64,000 nt of DNA from Corynebacterium faecale (GCF_030408735.1 NZ_CP047204.1:310001-374000); one strand, 5' to 3'. Shown: positions 1-9,405, counted from the stretch's first letter. Notes: generated by a model not told the origin, from the sequence alone. Numbers and translations are program-made.

Positions 1-44
1 CTGGACCGGTAGAACAAACGGGGTGCAGTTATGGATACTGGGGT

Positions 45-935
45 TTAATCAAGATTCGATAGTGAGTGTAGCTGATCCGGCTGCTTCGAAGGTGTTTGGT
101 GAGCGAGAACCGCACCACGAGTGCAAGCGCCTGGTGTTGAGAGCTGAATGCACCACCGGAACACGTCCCGACGACATACCAGCTGACTGGCGAAAACAGG
201 CCAGTCCTTCAGGACTTCCCGTTTCAGCGTGGCGCTGAACGACTCAGCCATCGATCCGTTCACACAGCTTGCGGTATTACTCAGAGGTATAGACGCTGCT
301 GTCATCGAGTGGAAAATCACCCAGTCAAGGTTGCCTCGGCCCCCGTGGGCTATCGCGAGCGCCTCCTCGACCAACTCGGTACGCATATGATCGGCGATCG
401 CGAAACCGGTCAACAGCCACGAATAGCAGTCGATGATGGTGGCCAGATACATATTCGACCAATCTGCGATCGGCAGATACGTAATATCGCCGACGTAGAT
501 TGTGTTCGGTTTCTCCGCGGTGAACCGGCGTTTCAGAAGCTCTGGACACTTAGGAGACCGTTGCGTAGGCACGGTGGTCTTTACCCGGCGTTTTTGGTGT
601 AGCCGAACAGGCACATCTGCCGCAACAACCTGACGGTGCGCTGTGATTTAGACGGTCACCATTGCCCGGTTCGCTGGCGGGATCGGCATTGATAGCCGCA
701 GTCAGGCGTTTCGCCCCATAACAGCCGTTCTCGGCTGTGAACACGGTCTTGATCCTCGCTCCCAGCACCGCGTCGTCGATAAGGCGCCGCCGGCGGGTAG
801 AAGCAGCAGACGTCCATGAGTAGTACGGGGACCGGTTGATCTTCAGGACCTCACATAACCGCTTGACCTCGTAGAGGTCTCGGTGGCCGCAGGCGAGCTG
901 AAAGTGGCTTACCAGTTCGTCTCTCGCCGGGAAAA
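45..935 (-). pseudogene. IS3-family orfB transposase remnant (DDE/rve integrase)
   Basis: Two minus-strand frames that overlap near 550-614 together cover an OrfB transposase. The upstream part has the typical N-terminal HTH_21 segment (YEVKRLCEVLKINRSPYYSW and ENGCYGAKRLTAAINAD). The downstream part has the integrase core, with the first catalytic Asp in IYVGDITYLP and the terminal Glu region SMAESFSATLKRE. The sequence around the second catalytic Asp is damaged: the usual HSD reads HSM. At least one frameshift plus this lost catalytic residue make it a pseudogene. I see no second copy in the window. Confidence 0.75.
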
Positions 936-1255
936 TGATTTGTGGCCTTGCGCAGGATCTCTCGTTCCACTCGGAGCTCGGCGTTTTCGCGTTCCAGCAC
1001 GCGGATGCGTTCGGCGTCGGAGAGTCCTTCAGTAGGGATCCGTGTGCTGTTGGATGCGGTGATCGGGCTGGGGACTTTCTCGCCGTTGGTGTTAGTTTTG
1101 GTGCCGGTGCCGAAGGCGTCGAGTCAGGTGCATAGGCAGTTGCGGTTGACCCCGAGATCGGTGGCGATGGCGTTGAGCATTGCTCCGGGGTTGACTCGTA
1201 TAACAAGACTTCCGTCACGTTTGAACTGCTCGGTGTGCCTAGCGTGGCATGGTGG
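918..1255 (-). pseudogene. IS3-family orfA remnant (helix-turn-helix/leucine zipper part)
   Basis: Read on the minus strand, this stretch encodes an OrfA-like N-terminal part (KRDGSLVIRVNPGAMLNAIA, then TDLGVNRNCLCT). A stop codon follows where IS3 OrfA proteins usually have a conserved tryptophan, and then LDAFGTGTK. Further on is the typical leucine-zipper end with LSDAERIRVLERENAELRVE followed by REILRKAT. The internal stop breaks the gene. The reading frame differs from that of the downstream orfB, as in intact IS3 elements, where OrfAB is made by programmed frameshifting. Confidence 0.65.
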
Positions 1256-1371
1256 AAAGGTGCCTCACTTCCCCAGCGAGATGCTGGTTTCAGCGTGTCC
1301 ACCACCAGGGGATCAGGTCCGACCCTGGAGACAGTGCGATTATCTGCTCTCGCTCCAGGCCACCACGCCCC

Positions 1372-1508
1372 TTGACTTTTTCAGCACACCCCGGGGCGGC
1401 AGCTCTGGGTGTGTCAATTTTTTCAACCATGCGAGCCATGAGAGTTCGACTTTTTCGACACGCCCACCCCGCAGAGCACCCCGTGCGGGCGAATCGTCTT
1501 TTTCGCCT
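1372..1508. repeat. Four imperfect T-run repeats
   Basis: This 137-nt part of the gene-free stretch 1302-1617 holds four related words about 33-47 nt apart: TTGACTTTTTCAGCAC (1372), TGTCAATTTTTTCAACC (1412), TTCGACTTTTTCGACAC (1445) and ATCGTCTTTTTCGCCTT (1492). The third is itself close to a dyad. No reading frame here looks real. They could be degenerate repeats, rho-independent terminator debris or binding sites. Confidence 0.35.
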
Positions 1509-1617
1509 TCCAAGCTCCCGAAAACCGGCCCCACAACACTGTTTAACCACCCAACTAACATGCACCCACCCTTGAATGCATACGGCCAGCGTCAACCCCT
1601 TTAAGTAGCCCTCTCAG

Positions 1618-1986
1618 CTATTTCTGCACAGAGTCCTCCGGTAGCACCGGATTCTGCAGTGCAACCGCGCGCGCCAGCTTGGCGTAGCGCAACTCCAGCT
1701 CGCGGAAACGCACATAACTGGACAACGTGGTGAAGATGAACGCCACCACCAGCACATACAGCAATAGATCGGTGCCTCGGCCCACGCCGACGAAATGCGC
1801 AAGCGCGGTAAGATCCTCCGGACGCAGGACCGCCCACACGGCGGCCAGGATGAAGACCACGAAACCGATCTTCACCCAGGCCTTAGCGCGGGCTTTACGA
1901 CGGTTCTGCAGGAAATACACCGACAAACCAGCCGTGGCCAGCAACAACAACACCTGGATGATGATCTGGGTGGTGGAATCGGTCAT
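1618..1986 (-). CDS. DUF2304-family membrane protein
   Basis: This 122-residue protein has three hydrophobic segments (about residues 7-25, 38-57 and 72-93) and a short charged C-terminal tail. It fits the DUF2304 family of small membrane proteins found next to polyprenyl-linked GT2 glycosyltransferases. Its start overlaps the stop of the upstream glycosyltransferase by 4 nt (ATGA), so the two are very likely co-translated. The inferred role is to help the glycosyltransferase in making or flipping a lipid-linked sugar for the cell envelope; the sequence does not show an enzymatic motif. Confidence 0.75.
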   Translation of the reverse strand: MTDSTTQIIIQVLLLLATAGLSVYFLQNRRKARAKAWVKIGFVVFILAAVWAVLRPEDLTALAHFVGVGRGTDLLLYVLVVAFIFTTLSSYVRFRELELRYAKLARAVALQNPVLPEDSVQK

Positions 1987-2717
1987 GGCAGCCTCCTGGC
2001 AAGGAATCCATCGGCGAGGATATTCACGCCGTTGAGCAGGGACTGGCCCTTACTCATTGAGTATTCGGTGTAGAGGATATCCACTGGCTCCTCTGAAATG
2101 CGCCACTCATTGTCCACGATCTGATCGATGAACTCCGAGGCATGCGACATGCCATTCATCCGGATATTCAGCTCCTGGGCGACCTTCTGGTTGAACACGC
2201 GCAGCCCATTGTGAGCGTCGGTCAACCCCAGTTTGCGGGTCTTCGGCGACAACATCACCACCGTGCGCAACACCACGCGCTTGATCCACGGCACCTGATC
2301 ATCCTCTTTGCGCGGGCGGCCGAAACGGGTGCCCACCACAATATCCAGCTCCTCCTGGCGCAGACGACCCACCATCCGGACCACGTCTTTCACCTGATGC
2401 TGGCCATCGGCATCGAAAGTGACAAAGAACTGCGCGCCGGGTTGCTTGCGGGCGTATTCCACACCGGTCTGGATCGCTGCACCCTGACCAAGGTTCACCG
2501 GGTGATTGACCAGGTGGGCGCCGGAGGCGTGGATCTCTTCAGCGGAATTATCGGGCGAACCGTCATTGACCGCCACGATGTTGGGGAAGGTCTGCCGTGC
2601 ATTGATCAGGACCTCCCGGATGACCGAGCCCTCGTTATAACAGGGCACGACCAGCCACGTGTCACTGAAATCCGGCGAAGCGTGCGCGCCGGTGTCGCTT
2701 GTGTGTGTCGCATCCAT
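1983..2717 (-). CDS. GT2-family glycosyltransferase (polyprenyl-phosphate sugar synthase type)
   Basis: About 244 residues with a GT-A fold signature: LVVPCYNEGSVI near the N-terminus, VAVNDGSPDNSAEE, and the DADGQHQ metal-binding DXD region near residue 100. There are no strong membrane segments, so it is the short soluble form seen in DPM-synthase-like GT2 enzymes. An upstream in-frame GTG at 2726 is an alternative start. It forms a two-gene unit with the DUF2304 membrane protein downstream. It probably loads a sugar onto decaprenyl phosphate; the sugar cannot be told from sequence. Confidence 0.8.
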   Translation of the reverse strand: MDATHTSDTGAHASPDFSDTWLVVPCYNEGSVIREVLINARQTFPNIVAVNDGSPDNSAEEIHASGAHLVNHPVNLGQGAAIQTGVEYARKQPGAQFFVTFDADGQHQVKDVVRMVGRLRQEELDIVVGTRFGRPRKEDDQVPWIKRVVLRTVVMLSPKTRKLGLTDAHNGLRVFNQKVAQELNIRMNGMSHASEFIDQIVDNEWRISEEPVDILYTEYSMSKGQSLLNGVNILADGFLARRLP

Positions 2718-2807
2718 GATGTTCACATAGCCTAGTGCATTTCAGTCGCTCTGCCTGCAGAGCATGGGTTTATCCACAAAATGGGGTGAGCTTATCAGGG
2801 GCTAATC

Positions 2808-2833
2808 CATCACCCGGCTCCATCACCCGGCTC
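2808..2833. repeat. Tandem 13-bp repeat
   Basis: Two perfect head-to-tail copies of CCATCACCCGGCT, followed by a third degraded partial copy. They lie in the roughly 370-nt space between two divergent glycosyltransferase genes (2718-3084), which otherwise shows no convincing gene. They may be polymerase-slippage repeats without function. Confidence 0.5.
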
Positions 2834-3084
2834 CATTATCCGGCGCGGCGTACTGGTGGGGGCATCCATGCTGGAGGTGCGCCCTGTGCCTGGGGTGTGT
2901 GGCCTGCGTGCCCTGTCCCCTGTGCCGCGCGGACAACCTCCCCCGCCTTCGCGCCGGCAATCGCGAGCGCCCTAAAAGCCCCTGCCCCCGCATTTTGCAC
3001 CCCGGTGAGCAGACCTGGGGCGGGTAAGCTTGCACGCGTCGGAGAGGCGCACCAGCGTCCAAGCATCATCATGAAGGAGCCAGA

Positions 3085-4200
3085 TTGTCGATGAGCGACA
3101 ACAGCATCGGTGTGGTCATTGTGTCCTATGGCCATGAGCAGGATGTGGCGAACCTGGTGGATTCCTTCGCAGGTCAACTTCGTGATGGTGATCGCGTGGT
3201 GGTGGTGGATAACCGCAAACCCTGGGTGTTGGAATCGGTGGTGGGGGAGCGTCTCCTTGCCCACAATTCGTCCAACCGCCGCAACGGTAATAGCCACAAC
3301 GGCAGCTCCCACAACCGGGTGGAGATCATCAACCACGACAACGGTGGGTTCGCCGCCGGGTGCAACGTGGGTGCAGCTCGCATCCAGGATGAGGTGGATC
3401 TGCTCTTCTTCCTCAATCCGGATACCGTGATCGAGGATCCCACCCTCTTTGACACCCTCCGTCGGGTGGATGATCAGTGGGCTGCCTTCATGCCTTATCT
3501 TCTCCTGCCAGATGGCACCATCAACTCCGCGGGTAATGCGCTGCATATCTCCGGGCTGTCCTGGGTGACGGGCCTGGATGAACAGCCCGTGGGCCTGCAC
3601 CCCAATGAAGCCGATGACACCCCGGAGGTCACGGATATCTCCATTGCCTCCGGCGCCTGCCTGGTGGTGCGCACGCTGTGGTGGAAGCGCCTCAACGGCA
3701 TGGAGGAGCTCTACTTCATGTACCACGAGGACACGGATTTCTCCGCCCGTCTGCTGCTCGCCGGCGGACGCATTGGTCTGGTCCATTCCGGTTATGTCAC
3801 CCACCACTATGACTACGCCAAGGGTGATTACAAGTGGATCTACATTGAGCGCAACCGCCATGTGTTGCTGCTCAGTGTGCTGCCGCTGCCCACGCTGGTG
3901 GTGCTCATCCCGCAGATTCTCGGTGCGAACCTGGGTCTGTGGGCGATCGCGGCGAAGGAGAACCGCCTGGGCCTGAAGGTGACATCCCTGCGTCTGCTCA
4001 TTCGTGATCTGCCCAAGATCCTCGCCCTGCGGGGGAAGTCCCAGCAGCTTCGTGCCCTCACCCCCGCGGAGTACCTGGAGAAGATGGAGTGGCGTTTCGA
4101 TAACCCCAATCTCGGCGCGCTGGGCACCAATAAGACCGTGAACAGGATCTACAAAGCCTATTACCAGGCCTGCCGCGCGATCCTCCGCCTTTTTGCTTAG
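3085..4200 (+). CDS. GT2-family glycosyltransferase (rhamnosyl/galactofuranosyl-transferase like)
   Basis: This 371-residue protein starts with the GT2 fold (VVIVSYGHEQDVANLV), has an acidic metal site around LFFLNPDTVIED, and the acceptor-side motif YFMYHEDTDFSARLLLAGGRIG near residues 210-232, typical of rhamnosyltransferase-like GT2 enzymes. The C-terminal third holds a hydrophobic stretch (LLLSVLPLPTLVVLIPQILG) and a basic tail. An AGGAG at 3075-3079 supports the TTG start at 3085 (5-nt spacer) or the ATG at 3091 (11-nt spacer). With the rml operon about 5.6 kb away, a role in cell-wall sugar transfer is a reasonable inference. Confidence 0.8.
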   Translation: MSMSDNSIGVVIVSYGHEQDVANLVDSFAGQLRDGDRVVVVDNRKPWVLESVVGERLLAHNSSNRRNGNSHNGSSHNRVEIINHDNGGFAAGCNVGAARIQDEVDLLFFLNPDTVIEDPTLFDTLRRVDDQWAAFMPYLLLPDGTINSAGNALHISGLSWVTGLDEQPVGLHPNEADDTPEVTDISIASGACLVVRTLWWKRLNGMEELYFMYHEDTDFSARLLLAGGRIGLVHSGYVTHHYDYAKGDYKWIYIERNRHVLLLSVLPLPTLVVLIPQILGANLGLWAIAAKENRLGLKVTSLRLLIRDLPKILALRGKSQQLRALTPAEYLEKMEWRFDNPNLGALGTNKTVNRIYKAYYQACRAILRLFA

Positions 4201-4398
4201 CCGCGTTCCCCTCATCCCCTCCCGCACGCCCCACCCACCCCGACCGGGGGCAGGGTGGGTGAACCTGCGGGGCGCGATGAGTGAATTCTCAATTAATACT
4301 ACTTATATGGGACCTAAAGTCCCTGCTCATGCATTTTCTCATCGGTTTCAATACTTCTGTTAATGAACGCCCGCTTCCCCACAGGAGAATTTGAACAA

Positions 4399-6477
4399 AT
4401 GAAGAGGCTTTCCCGTACGGCACTCGCTGTCGTCACCGCCACCGGACTCGGACTGGGTGCGCTCACCGTTCCCGCCTACGCGCAGGACAACTCCGTCGAG
4501 CTGAACATTCTCGGTATCACCGATTTCCACGGGCACATCCAGCCGGCCGATGGTGAGGCCGGTGCAGCAGGTCTGGCCTGCTACGTCGAAGCTGAGCGCG
4601 CAGATAACCCGCTCACCAACTTCGTCACAGTTGGCGACAATATCGGAGGCTCCCCATTCGTCACCTCCATCCTGCAGGACAAGCCCACCTTGGATGTGCT
4701 CAACGCCATCGGTGTGGATGCCTCCGCATTGGGCAACCACGAGTTTGATGCAGGCTATGAGGACCTCACCCAGCGTGTCTCTGTTGATGGCACCGGTCAG
4801 GCGCAGTTCCCGTACCTCGGCGCCAACGTCGTCGGCGGAGTCCCGGCTCCCGCAGGCAGTGAGATCGTTGATCTCGGTGGTGTGAAGGTCGGTTATGTCG
4901 GCGCTGTCACGCAGGAGACCGCCACGCTGGTGTCCCCGGCAGGGATCCCGGGTATCACCTTCACCGCTGATATTGAGTCCATCAACACCGAGGCAGCCCG
5001 CATCGCGGACGAGGCTGATGTCATCATCGCCCTCATCCATTCCGGTGCTTCCGCCAATGATGCCTTCTCCACGGATGTGGATGTGGTTTTCGCTGGCCAC
5101 ACCCACCAAAACCGGATTGAGACCGGCCCAGCACGTGAGGGCAAGCAGCCCCTGGTGATGATCCAGGGCTGGGAGTACGGCAAGGCCATCTCCGATGTGG
5201 AGATCACCTTCGATCGCGCTGCCGGTGAGATCACCGATATCGATGCCCGCAATGTGTTAGTCGATGAGATCCTGGCAGCCTGCGATGCCGTTTCCGGAAA
5301 CGAGGTCGTGGCCAATGTTCAAAACATTGTGGCTGCTGCCAAGGATGCTTCCGCTGAGGCCGGCCAGGCGGTTGTCACCACCATCGAGAACACCTTCTAC
5401 CGGGGTGCCGATTCTGCAGGCGCATATGGCAGCAACCGTGGCGTGGAATCCTCCCTGAACAATCTCCTGGCAGAGGCCGGACTGTGGGGCATGAACGAGC
5501 TCACCGCACTGTCTGCAGATATCGGTGTGATGAACGCCGGTGGTGTGCGTGCAGACCTGGCCGCCGGCGAAGTCACCTTCGCTGACGCCTACCTGGTCCA
5601 ACCTTTCGGCAACACTTACGGGATCGTTGACATCACCGGTGCTCAGTTCAAGGAAGCTCTGGAGCAGCAGTGGAAGGATCCTGAAGGTGAGCGCCCGCGC
5701 CTGGCTTTGGGTCTGTCCAACAACGTCCAATACTCCTTTGATGAAACCCGCGATGCCGGTGACCGCATCACCCATGTCACCGTCAACGGTGCACCGATTG
5801 ATCTCGAAGCGACCTACCGCGTGGCCGGTTCCAGCTTCCTGCTCTCCGGTGGCGATAGCTTCGACGCCCTGGCAGCGGGCAGTGATGTCCAGGATTCCGG
5901 CATGGTTGACGTCGATCTTTTCAACGCCTATCTTGCCGCCAACCCGGGTGCAGAGGTCCGCAATGATCAGTCCTCCGTGGGGATTTCCCTCGACGGCCCA
6001 GCTGTTGCCGAGGATGGAGCTCTCATCGCCGGTGAAGAACTCACCATCAACCTCTCGTCCCTGTCCTACACCGGTGGCGAACTCAAGCCGACCACCGTCA
6101 CCGTGAAGCTCGGTGCAGCGGAAGCCACCGCCGATGTGGACACCACCATCCTCCCGAACCTGGACAACACCGGTACCGCCACCGTCACCGTGACTGTCCC
6201 AGCTGGTGCAACTGCACTCGCCCTGGAGACCGACGCGGGCACCACCTTCTCCCTGCCTGTCACCGTGGCCGAGGAGCCTGTCAATGATGCACCACGCACC
6301 GGTTCCTCCGCCGGAGAACTCGTTGGAGTTGCTGGTATCTTCGCAGCTCTGGCCAGCGTCGTTGGTTTCGTCTTCAGCTCCGTCATGGGTGTAGCCCTCC
6401 CACCAGCACTGGCACAGTTCCCAGCACTGGTGCAGCTCAACGCACAGATCCAGGCGATTGCAGCGCAGTTCAAGTAG
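4399..6477 (+). CDS. ushA: Secreted 5'-nucleotidase / UDP-sugar hydrolase UshA
   Basis: The 692-residue product has a Sec signal peptide (MKRLSRTALAVVTATGLGLG, cleavage near AYA-QD). The two-metal phosphoesterase domain shows DFHGH, GDNIGG, GNHEFD and GHTH, and the C-terminal nucleotide-binding domain runs from about residue 310 to 510. The C-terminal 60 residues include a hydrophobic helix (GVAGIFAALASVVGFVF) that could anchor it. The start chosen has a CAGGAG site at 4382-4387; an in-frame ATG at 4363 would put 12 polar residues before the signal peptide. UshA in C. glutamicum cleaves extracellular nucleotides and is induced by phosphate starvation; that regulation is transferred knowledge. 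Confidence 0.9.
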   Translation: MKRLSRTALAVVTATGLGLGALTVPAYAQDNSVELNILGITDFHGHIQPADGEAGAAGLACYVEAERADNPLTNFVTVGDNIGGSPFVTSILQDKPTLDVLNAIGVDASALGNHEFDAGYEDLTQRVSVDGTGQAQFPYLGANVVGGVPAPAGSEIVDLGGVKVGYVGAVTQETATLVSPAGIPGITFTADIESINTEAARIADEADVIIALIHSGASANDAFSTDVDVVFAGHTHQNRIETGPAREGKQPLVMIQGWEYGKAISDVEITFDRAAGEITDIDARNVLVDEILAACDAVSGNEVVANVQNIVAAAKDASAEAGQAVVTTIENTFYRGADSAGAYGSNRGVESSLNNLLAEAGLWGMNELTALSADIGVMNAGGVRADLAAGEVTFADAYLVQPFGNTYGIVDITGAQFKEALEQQWKDPEGERPRLALGLSNNVQYSFDETRDAGDRITHVTVNGAPIDLEATYRVAGSSFLLSGGDSFDALAAGSDVQDSGMVDVDLFNAYLAANPGAEVRNDQSSVGISLDGPAVAEDGALIAGEELTINLSSLSYTGGELKPTTVTVKLGAAEATADVDTTILPNLDNTGTATVTVTVPAGATALALETDAGTTFSLPVTVAEEPVNDAPRTGSSAGELVGVAGIFAALASVVGFVFSSVMGVALPPALAQFPALVQLNAQIQAIAAQFK

Positions 6478-6502
6478 TTTCCTGCTGAGCCCACCTGAAA
6501 AG

Positions 6503-6542
6503 ATCCCCAGTTCCGCCCGCGAGGGTGGAACTGGGGATTTTA
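6503..6542. terminator. Bidirectional terminator between ushA and the alcohol dehydrogenase gene
   Basis: A 12-bp perfect stem (ATCCCCAGTTCC / GGAACTGGGGAT) with a 12-nt loop, a T-run on the right and an A-run on the left. It lies between two convergent genes and can serve both. Confidence 0.85.
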
Positions 6543-6552
6543 GATCCCGGGT

Positions 6553-7596
6553 CTAAAAAGTCGAGGTATCAATCACAAAGCGGAATTGCACATCTCCGTC
6601 CACCACGCGGTCATAGGCCTCATCAACCTCGTGCACGGAGATCTTCTCAATCCGTGCACCCAGACCGTGTTCAGCGCAGAAATTAAGCATTTCCTGGGTT
6701 TCAGGGATGCCACCGATATTGGAGCCGGTGAGCACCTTGCTGCCGTTGATCAAGGCTCCGAAACTCACGGGCTGCTTCTCCGGAGGCAGGCCCACCACGG
6801 CCATTACACCGCGTGGTTTGAGCAGCCGGAGGTAGGCATCCACGTTGATGTCCGCGCTGATGGTATTGAGGATGAAGTCAAAGTGCCCGCGGTACTCAGT
6901 GAAGAACTCCGGATCAGACGTGGCCAGGGTCTTCGCTGCACCCAGCGATGCCGCAACCTCTGCCTTCTTCAAAGACCTAGATAGCACCGTGACTTCTGCT
7001 CCCTTGGCTGCAGCGATCTGCACACCCATGTGGCCCAGTCCGCCGAGGCCCATGACGGCGACCTTGGCGCCTTCTTTCACATTCCATTGAAGGATGGGAG
7101 AGAAGGTGGTGATACCAGCACAGAGCAGGGGAGCAGCGACATCAAAATCCAGCTCATCGGGGATGCGGCACACAAACCGTTCATTCACCACGATCTTCTC
7201 GGCGTAGCCGCCCTGGGTGATGGTGCCGTCCACGTCCACGGAGTTATAGGTACCTACAGCGCCGTTGAGGCAGTGGTTTTCAAAGCCGTCACGGCACATC
7301 TCGCACGTGCCGCAGGAGTCCACCAGGCAGCCCACACCGACGCGGTCGCCCACCTTCCACCCGGTGACACCGGCACCCACCGCGGAAACCACACCGGCGA
7401 TCTCATGTCCCACGGTCAACGGGAAGTTTGCCTCGCCCCACTCGTTGCGGATGGTGTGGATATCGCTGTGACAGATACCGGCGGCCTTGATATCGATAAC
7501 CACGTCATCGGCACGTGGTTCACGGCGTTCGATGGTGCGGATCTCGAAAGGGGAGTCGGGTCCGGTCTTCTGGAGTGCTTTTACTGGGATGGTCAT
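6553..7596 (-). CDS. Zinc-dependent alcohol dehydrogenase (medium-chain family)
   Basis: This 347-residue enzyme has the catalytic zinc motif CHSDIH near residue 44, GHEIAGVV, and a structural zinc site of four cysteines (CGTCEMCRDGFENHC near 95-110). The Rossmann nucleotide-binding loop is GLGGLGHMG near residue 180. This pattern fits the cinnamyl-alcohol/YahK-type NADP(H)-dependent branch that reduces aldehydes. The corresponding C. glutamicum gene is called adhC, a tentative name here. It stands alone, convergent with ushA. Confidence 0.85.
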   Translation of the reverse strand: MTIPVKALQKTGPDSPFEIRTIERREPRADDVVIDIKAAGICHSDIHTIRNEWGEANFPLTVGHEIAGVVSAVGAGVTGWKVGDRVGVGCLVDSCGTCEMCRDGFENHCLNGAVGTYNSVDVDGTITQGGYAEKIVVNERFVCRIPDELDFDVAAPLLCAGITTFSPILQWNVKEGAKVAVMGLGGLGHMGVQIAAAKGAEVTVLSRSLKKAEVAASLGAAKTLATSDPEFFTEYRGHFDFILNTISADINVDAYLRLLKPRGVMAVVGLPPEKQPVSFGALINGSKVLTGSNIGGIPETQEMLNFCAEHGLGARIEKISVHEVDEAYDRVVDGDVQFRFVIDTSTF

Positions 7597-7640
7597 TTGA
7601 GCCAGGGTAGTGGTGGCAGGCCCCTGTAGACCAGATTCTT

Positions 7641-9251
7641 TTATTTATTGGCTGGTGACAGCTCCCAGGTCATGAAACCGCCGTCGAGGTTCGCTGCGTG
7701 GACACCGAGGTGGCCCAGCAGACTGGTGGCGACATGTCCACGCTGGCCCACTCGGCAAAAGACCAGGGCTTTGGTGTCCTTGAGCTCATCAATGCGCTTG
7801 CGCAGATCATCCAACGGGATGTTGACGGAACCGGGGATGGTGCCGGCCGTGAATTCGGAGGGGGTGCGGACGTCGACAAGCGTCCAGCCCTGGGCTGCGG
7901 CATCGCCGAGCTCATACCACTGGGCGGTGCGCTCACCGCCCACCATGTTGTCATTGATATACCCGAGGAAGTTGACCGGGTCCTTGGCGGAACCGAACTG
8001 TGGGGCATAGGCCAGTTCCAGATCAGCGAGGTCCGTGGCGGTGAGGCCGCCGCGCATGGCGGTGGCGATGATATCGATACGCTTATCCACACCAGCCCCA
8101 CCTACGGCCTGCGCGCCCAAGATAGCGTCACTGTCTGCATCTACCACGAGTTTAAGATGCAACATCTCCGCACCAGGGTAGTAACCGGCGTGGTCCGCCG
8201 GGTGGGTGTGTATGACGCGGAGATTCCTGCCGGCGGCACGCGCACGGCGCTCATTCCACCCCACTGATGCCGCGGCCAGACCGAAAAGGCCAACGATCGC
8301 GGTACCCAGGGTGGTGGTTCGGGAGACATCCCGGCCAGTGATGATGTCGGCCACCAGGCGGCCGTGACGGTTCGCAGTCTGGGCGAGCGGCACTAAAGTC
8401 TCCTCGCCGGAGACGGCGTCGGCCTTCTCTGCGGCATCACCCAGGGCGAAGATCGCCGGGTCGGAGGTGCGCTGCTGCTCATCAACCCTGATACCGCCCC
8501 GCTCACCGATCGCCAGACCAGCAGCCGCAGCCAATTCGCTGGCTGGACGCACCCCTATGGAGGCGATCACCAGGTCAGCCGGGACAGTGCGGCCATCAGC
8601 CAGCGTCAGGTCGCTGTGGCTGATGCTGGTGGTATCGCCGTTGGTGATGACCTGCACGCCGTTGGCAACGAGGTGCTTTTCGACGATTGCCGCCATCTCC
8701 TCATCCAGCGGGGTCATGATCTGCGGTGCCCGCTCAATCACCGTGACCTGGAGATCCCGGTGACGCAGATTCTCGGCCATCTCCAGGCCGATGAAACCAC
8801 CACCGATGATGGCAACGGATTTCACCTCATCAGTCAGGGCTGCGATGACCGCATCCACATCCTCAACAGTCCGCAGATTCAGGGCGCGTTCAATGCCTGG
8901 GATCGGTGGGATGATTGGTGTCGCGCCGGGGGAGAGCACCAGATGGTCATAGGAAATAATGTCTCCGGCAGCGGTGGTGACGGTCTTGTTCTCGCGATCA
9001 ATGTTGGTGGCGCGGGTGTTCACACGCACATCAAGATTAAAACGCGCAGCCAGTGATTCCGGGGTCTGCAGCAGAAGCGAATCCCGCTCCGGGATGACAC
9101 CGGAAACGTGATATGGCAGTCCGCAGTTGGCAAAGGAAACATAGCCAGAAGCTTCAAGAACGATGATGTCCATGCTCTCATCGCGACGACGGAGACGAGC
9201 TGCTGTGGACATGCCGCCGGCAACGCCGCCGACGATAACAGTGGTGGTCAT
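7641..9251 (-). CDS. CoA-disulfide reductase-like FAD oxidoreductase fused to rhodanese
   Basis: 536 residues in two parts. Residues 1-440 form an FAD/NAD(P)H disulfide oxidoreductase with GGVAGGMS at the FAD loop and a single active-site Cys43 in SFANCGLPYH, the arrangement of CoA-disulfide reductase rather than a CXXXXC enzyme. Residues about 445-536 form a rhodanese domain with catalytic Cys499 in FCRVGQRG. Such fusions (CoADR-Rhd) act on CoA persulfides or polysulfide. A further ATG-less N-terminal extension is possible, but MTTTVIVGG fits the family start. A perfect CsoR/CstR-type palindrome lies 88 nt upstream, pointing to control by a copper or persulfide sensor. Confidence 0.85.
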   Translation of the reverse strand: MTTTVIVGGVAGGMSTAARLRRRDESMDIIVLEASGYVSFANCGLPYHVSGVIPERDSLLLQTPESLAARFNLDVRVNTRATNIDRENKTVTTAAGDIISYDHLVLSPGATPIIPPIPGIERALNLRTVEDVDAVIAALTDEVKSVAIIGGGFIGLEMAENLRHRDLQVTVIERAPQIMTPLDEEMAAIVEKHLVANGVQVITNGDTTSISHSDLTLADGRTVPADLVIASIGVRPASELAAAAGLAIGERGGIRVDEQQRTSDPAIFALGDAAEKADAVSGEETLVPLAQTANRHGRLVADIITGRDVSRTTTLGTAIVGLFGLAAASVGWNERRARAAGRNLRVIHTHPADHAGYYPGAEMLHLKLVVDADSDAILGAQAVGGAGVDKRIDIIATAMRGGLTATDLADLELAYAPQFGSAKDPVNFLGYINDNMVGGERTAQWYELGDAAAQGWTLVDVRTPSEFTAGTIPGSVNIPLDDLRKRIDELKDTKALVFCRVGQRGHVATSLLGHLGVHAANLDGGFMTWELSPANK

Positions 9252-9338
9252 GGTGATACTGACTTCCTCATTGGTTGAGCAGCGTGGGAAAGAACCCTGC
9301 GCAGGGGATGTGAAGGGGTCACGAAATATACCCACCAC

Positions 9339-9356
9339 TATACCCCAGGGGGTATA
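9339..9356. promoter_or_regulatory. CsoR/CstR-family operator, copy 1
   Basis: Perfect palindrome TATACCCC-AG-GGGGTATA. It matches the GC-rich, TA-flanked operator type bound by CsoR/RcnR-family repressors. Two more copies occur in the window (42108 and 47065), one of them in front of copA-csoR. It lies between the minus-strand rhodanese oxidoreductase and a tiny plus-strand frame. Confidence 0.7.
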
Positions 9357-9405
9357 TTGGGTGGTGGTTGTGTGAGCAGCTTCACTGGTTCTTCAGAGGA
9401 GTTCG

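Larger units (their letters stand above)
2..1301 (-). mobile_element. Decayed IS3-family insertion sequence
   Basis: About 1.3 kb, a normal IS3-family length, holding remnants of orfA and orfB read on the minus strand. The outer ends look like imperfect terminal inverted repeats: TGGACCGGTAGAA at the left edge and, read inward on the minus strand, TGGACACGCTGAA at the right edge (10 of 13 positions agree). The target-site duplication cannot be checked because the left flank is outside the window. Frameshifts and an internal stop in both reading frames mean it should not transpose by itself. Confidence 0.75.

Noticed and set aside
2836..4227. 463-codon minus-strand frame
   Set aside because: Shadow of the GT2 glycosyltransferase gene on the plus strand; the product is low-complexity and His/Gly-rich.
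4231..4262. Terminator-like CCCACCC/GGGTGGG hairpin after the GT2 gene
   Set aside because: Imperfect arms and no T-run; not strong enough to list as a terminator.
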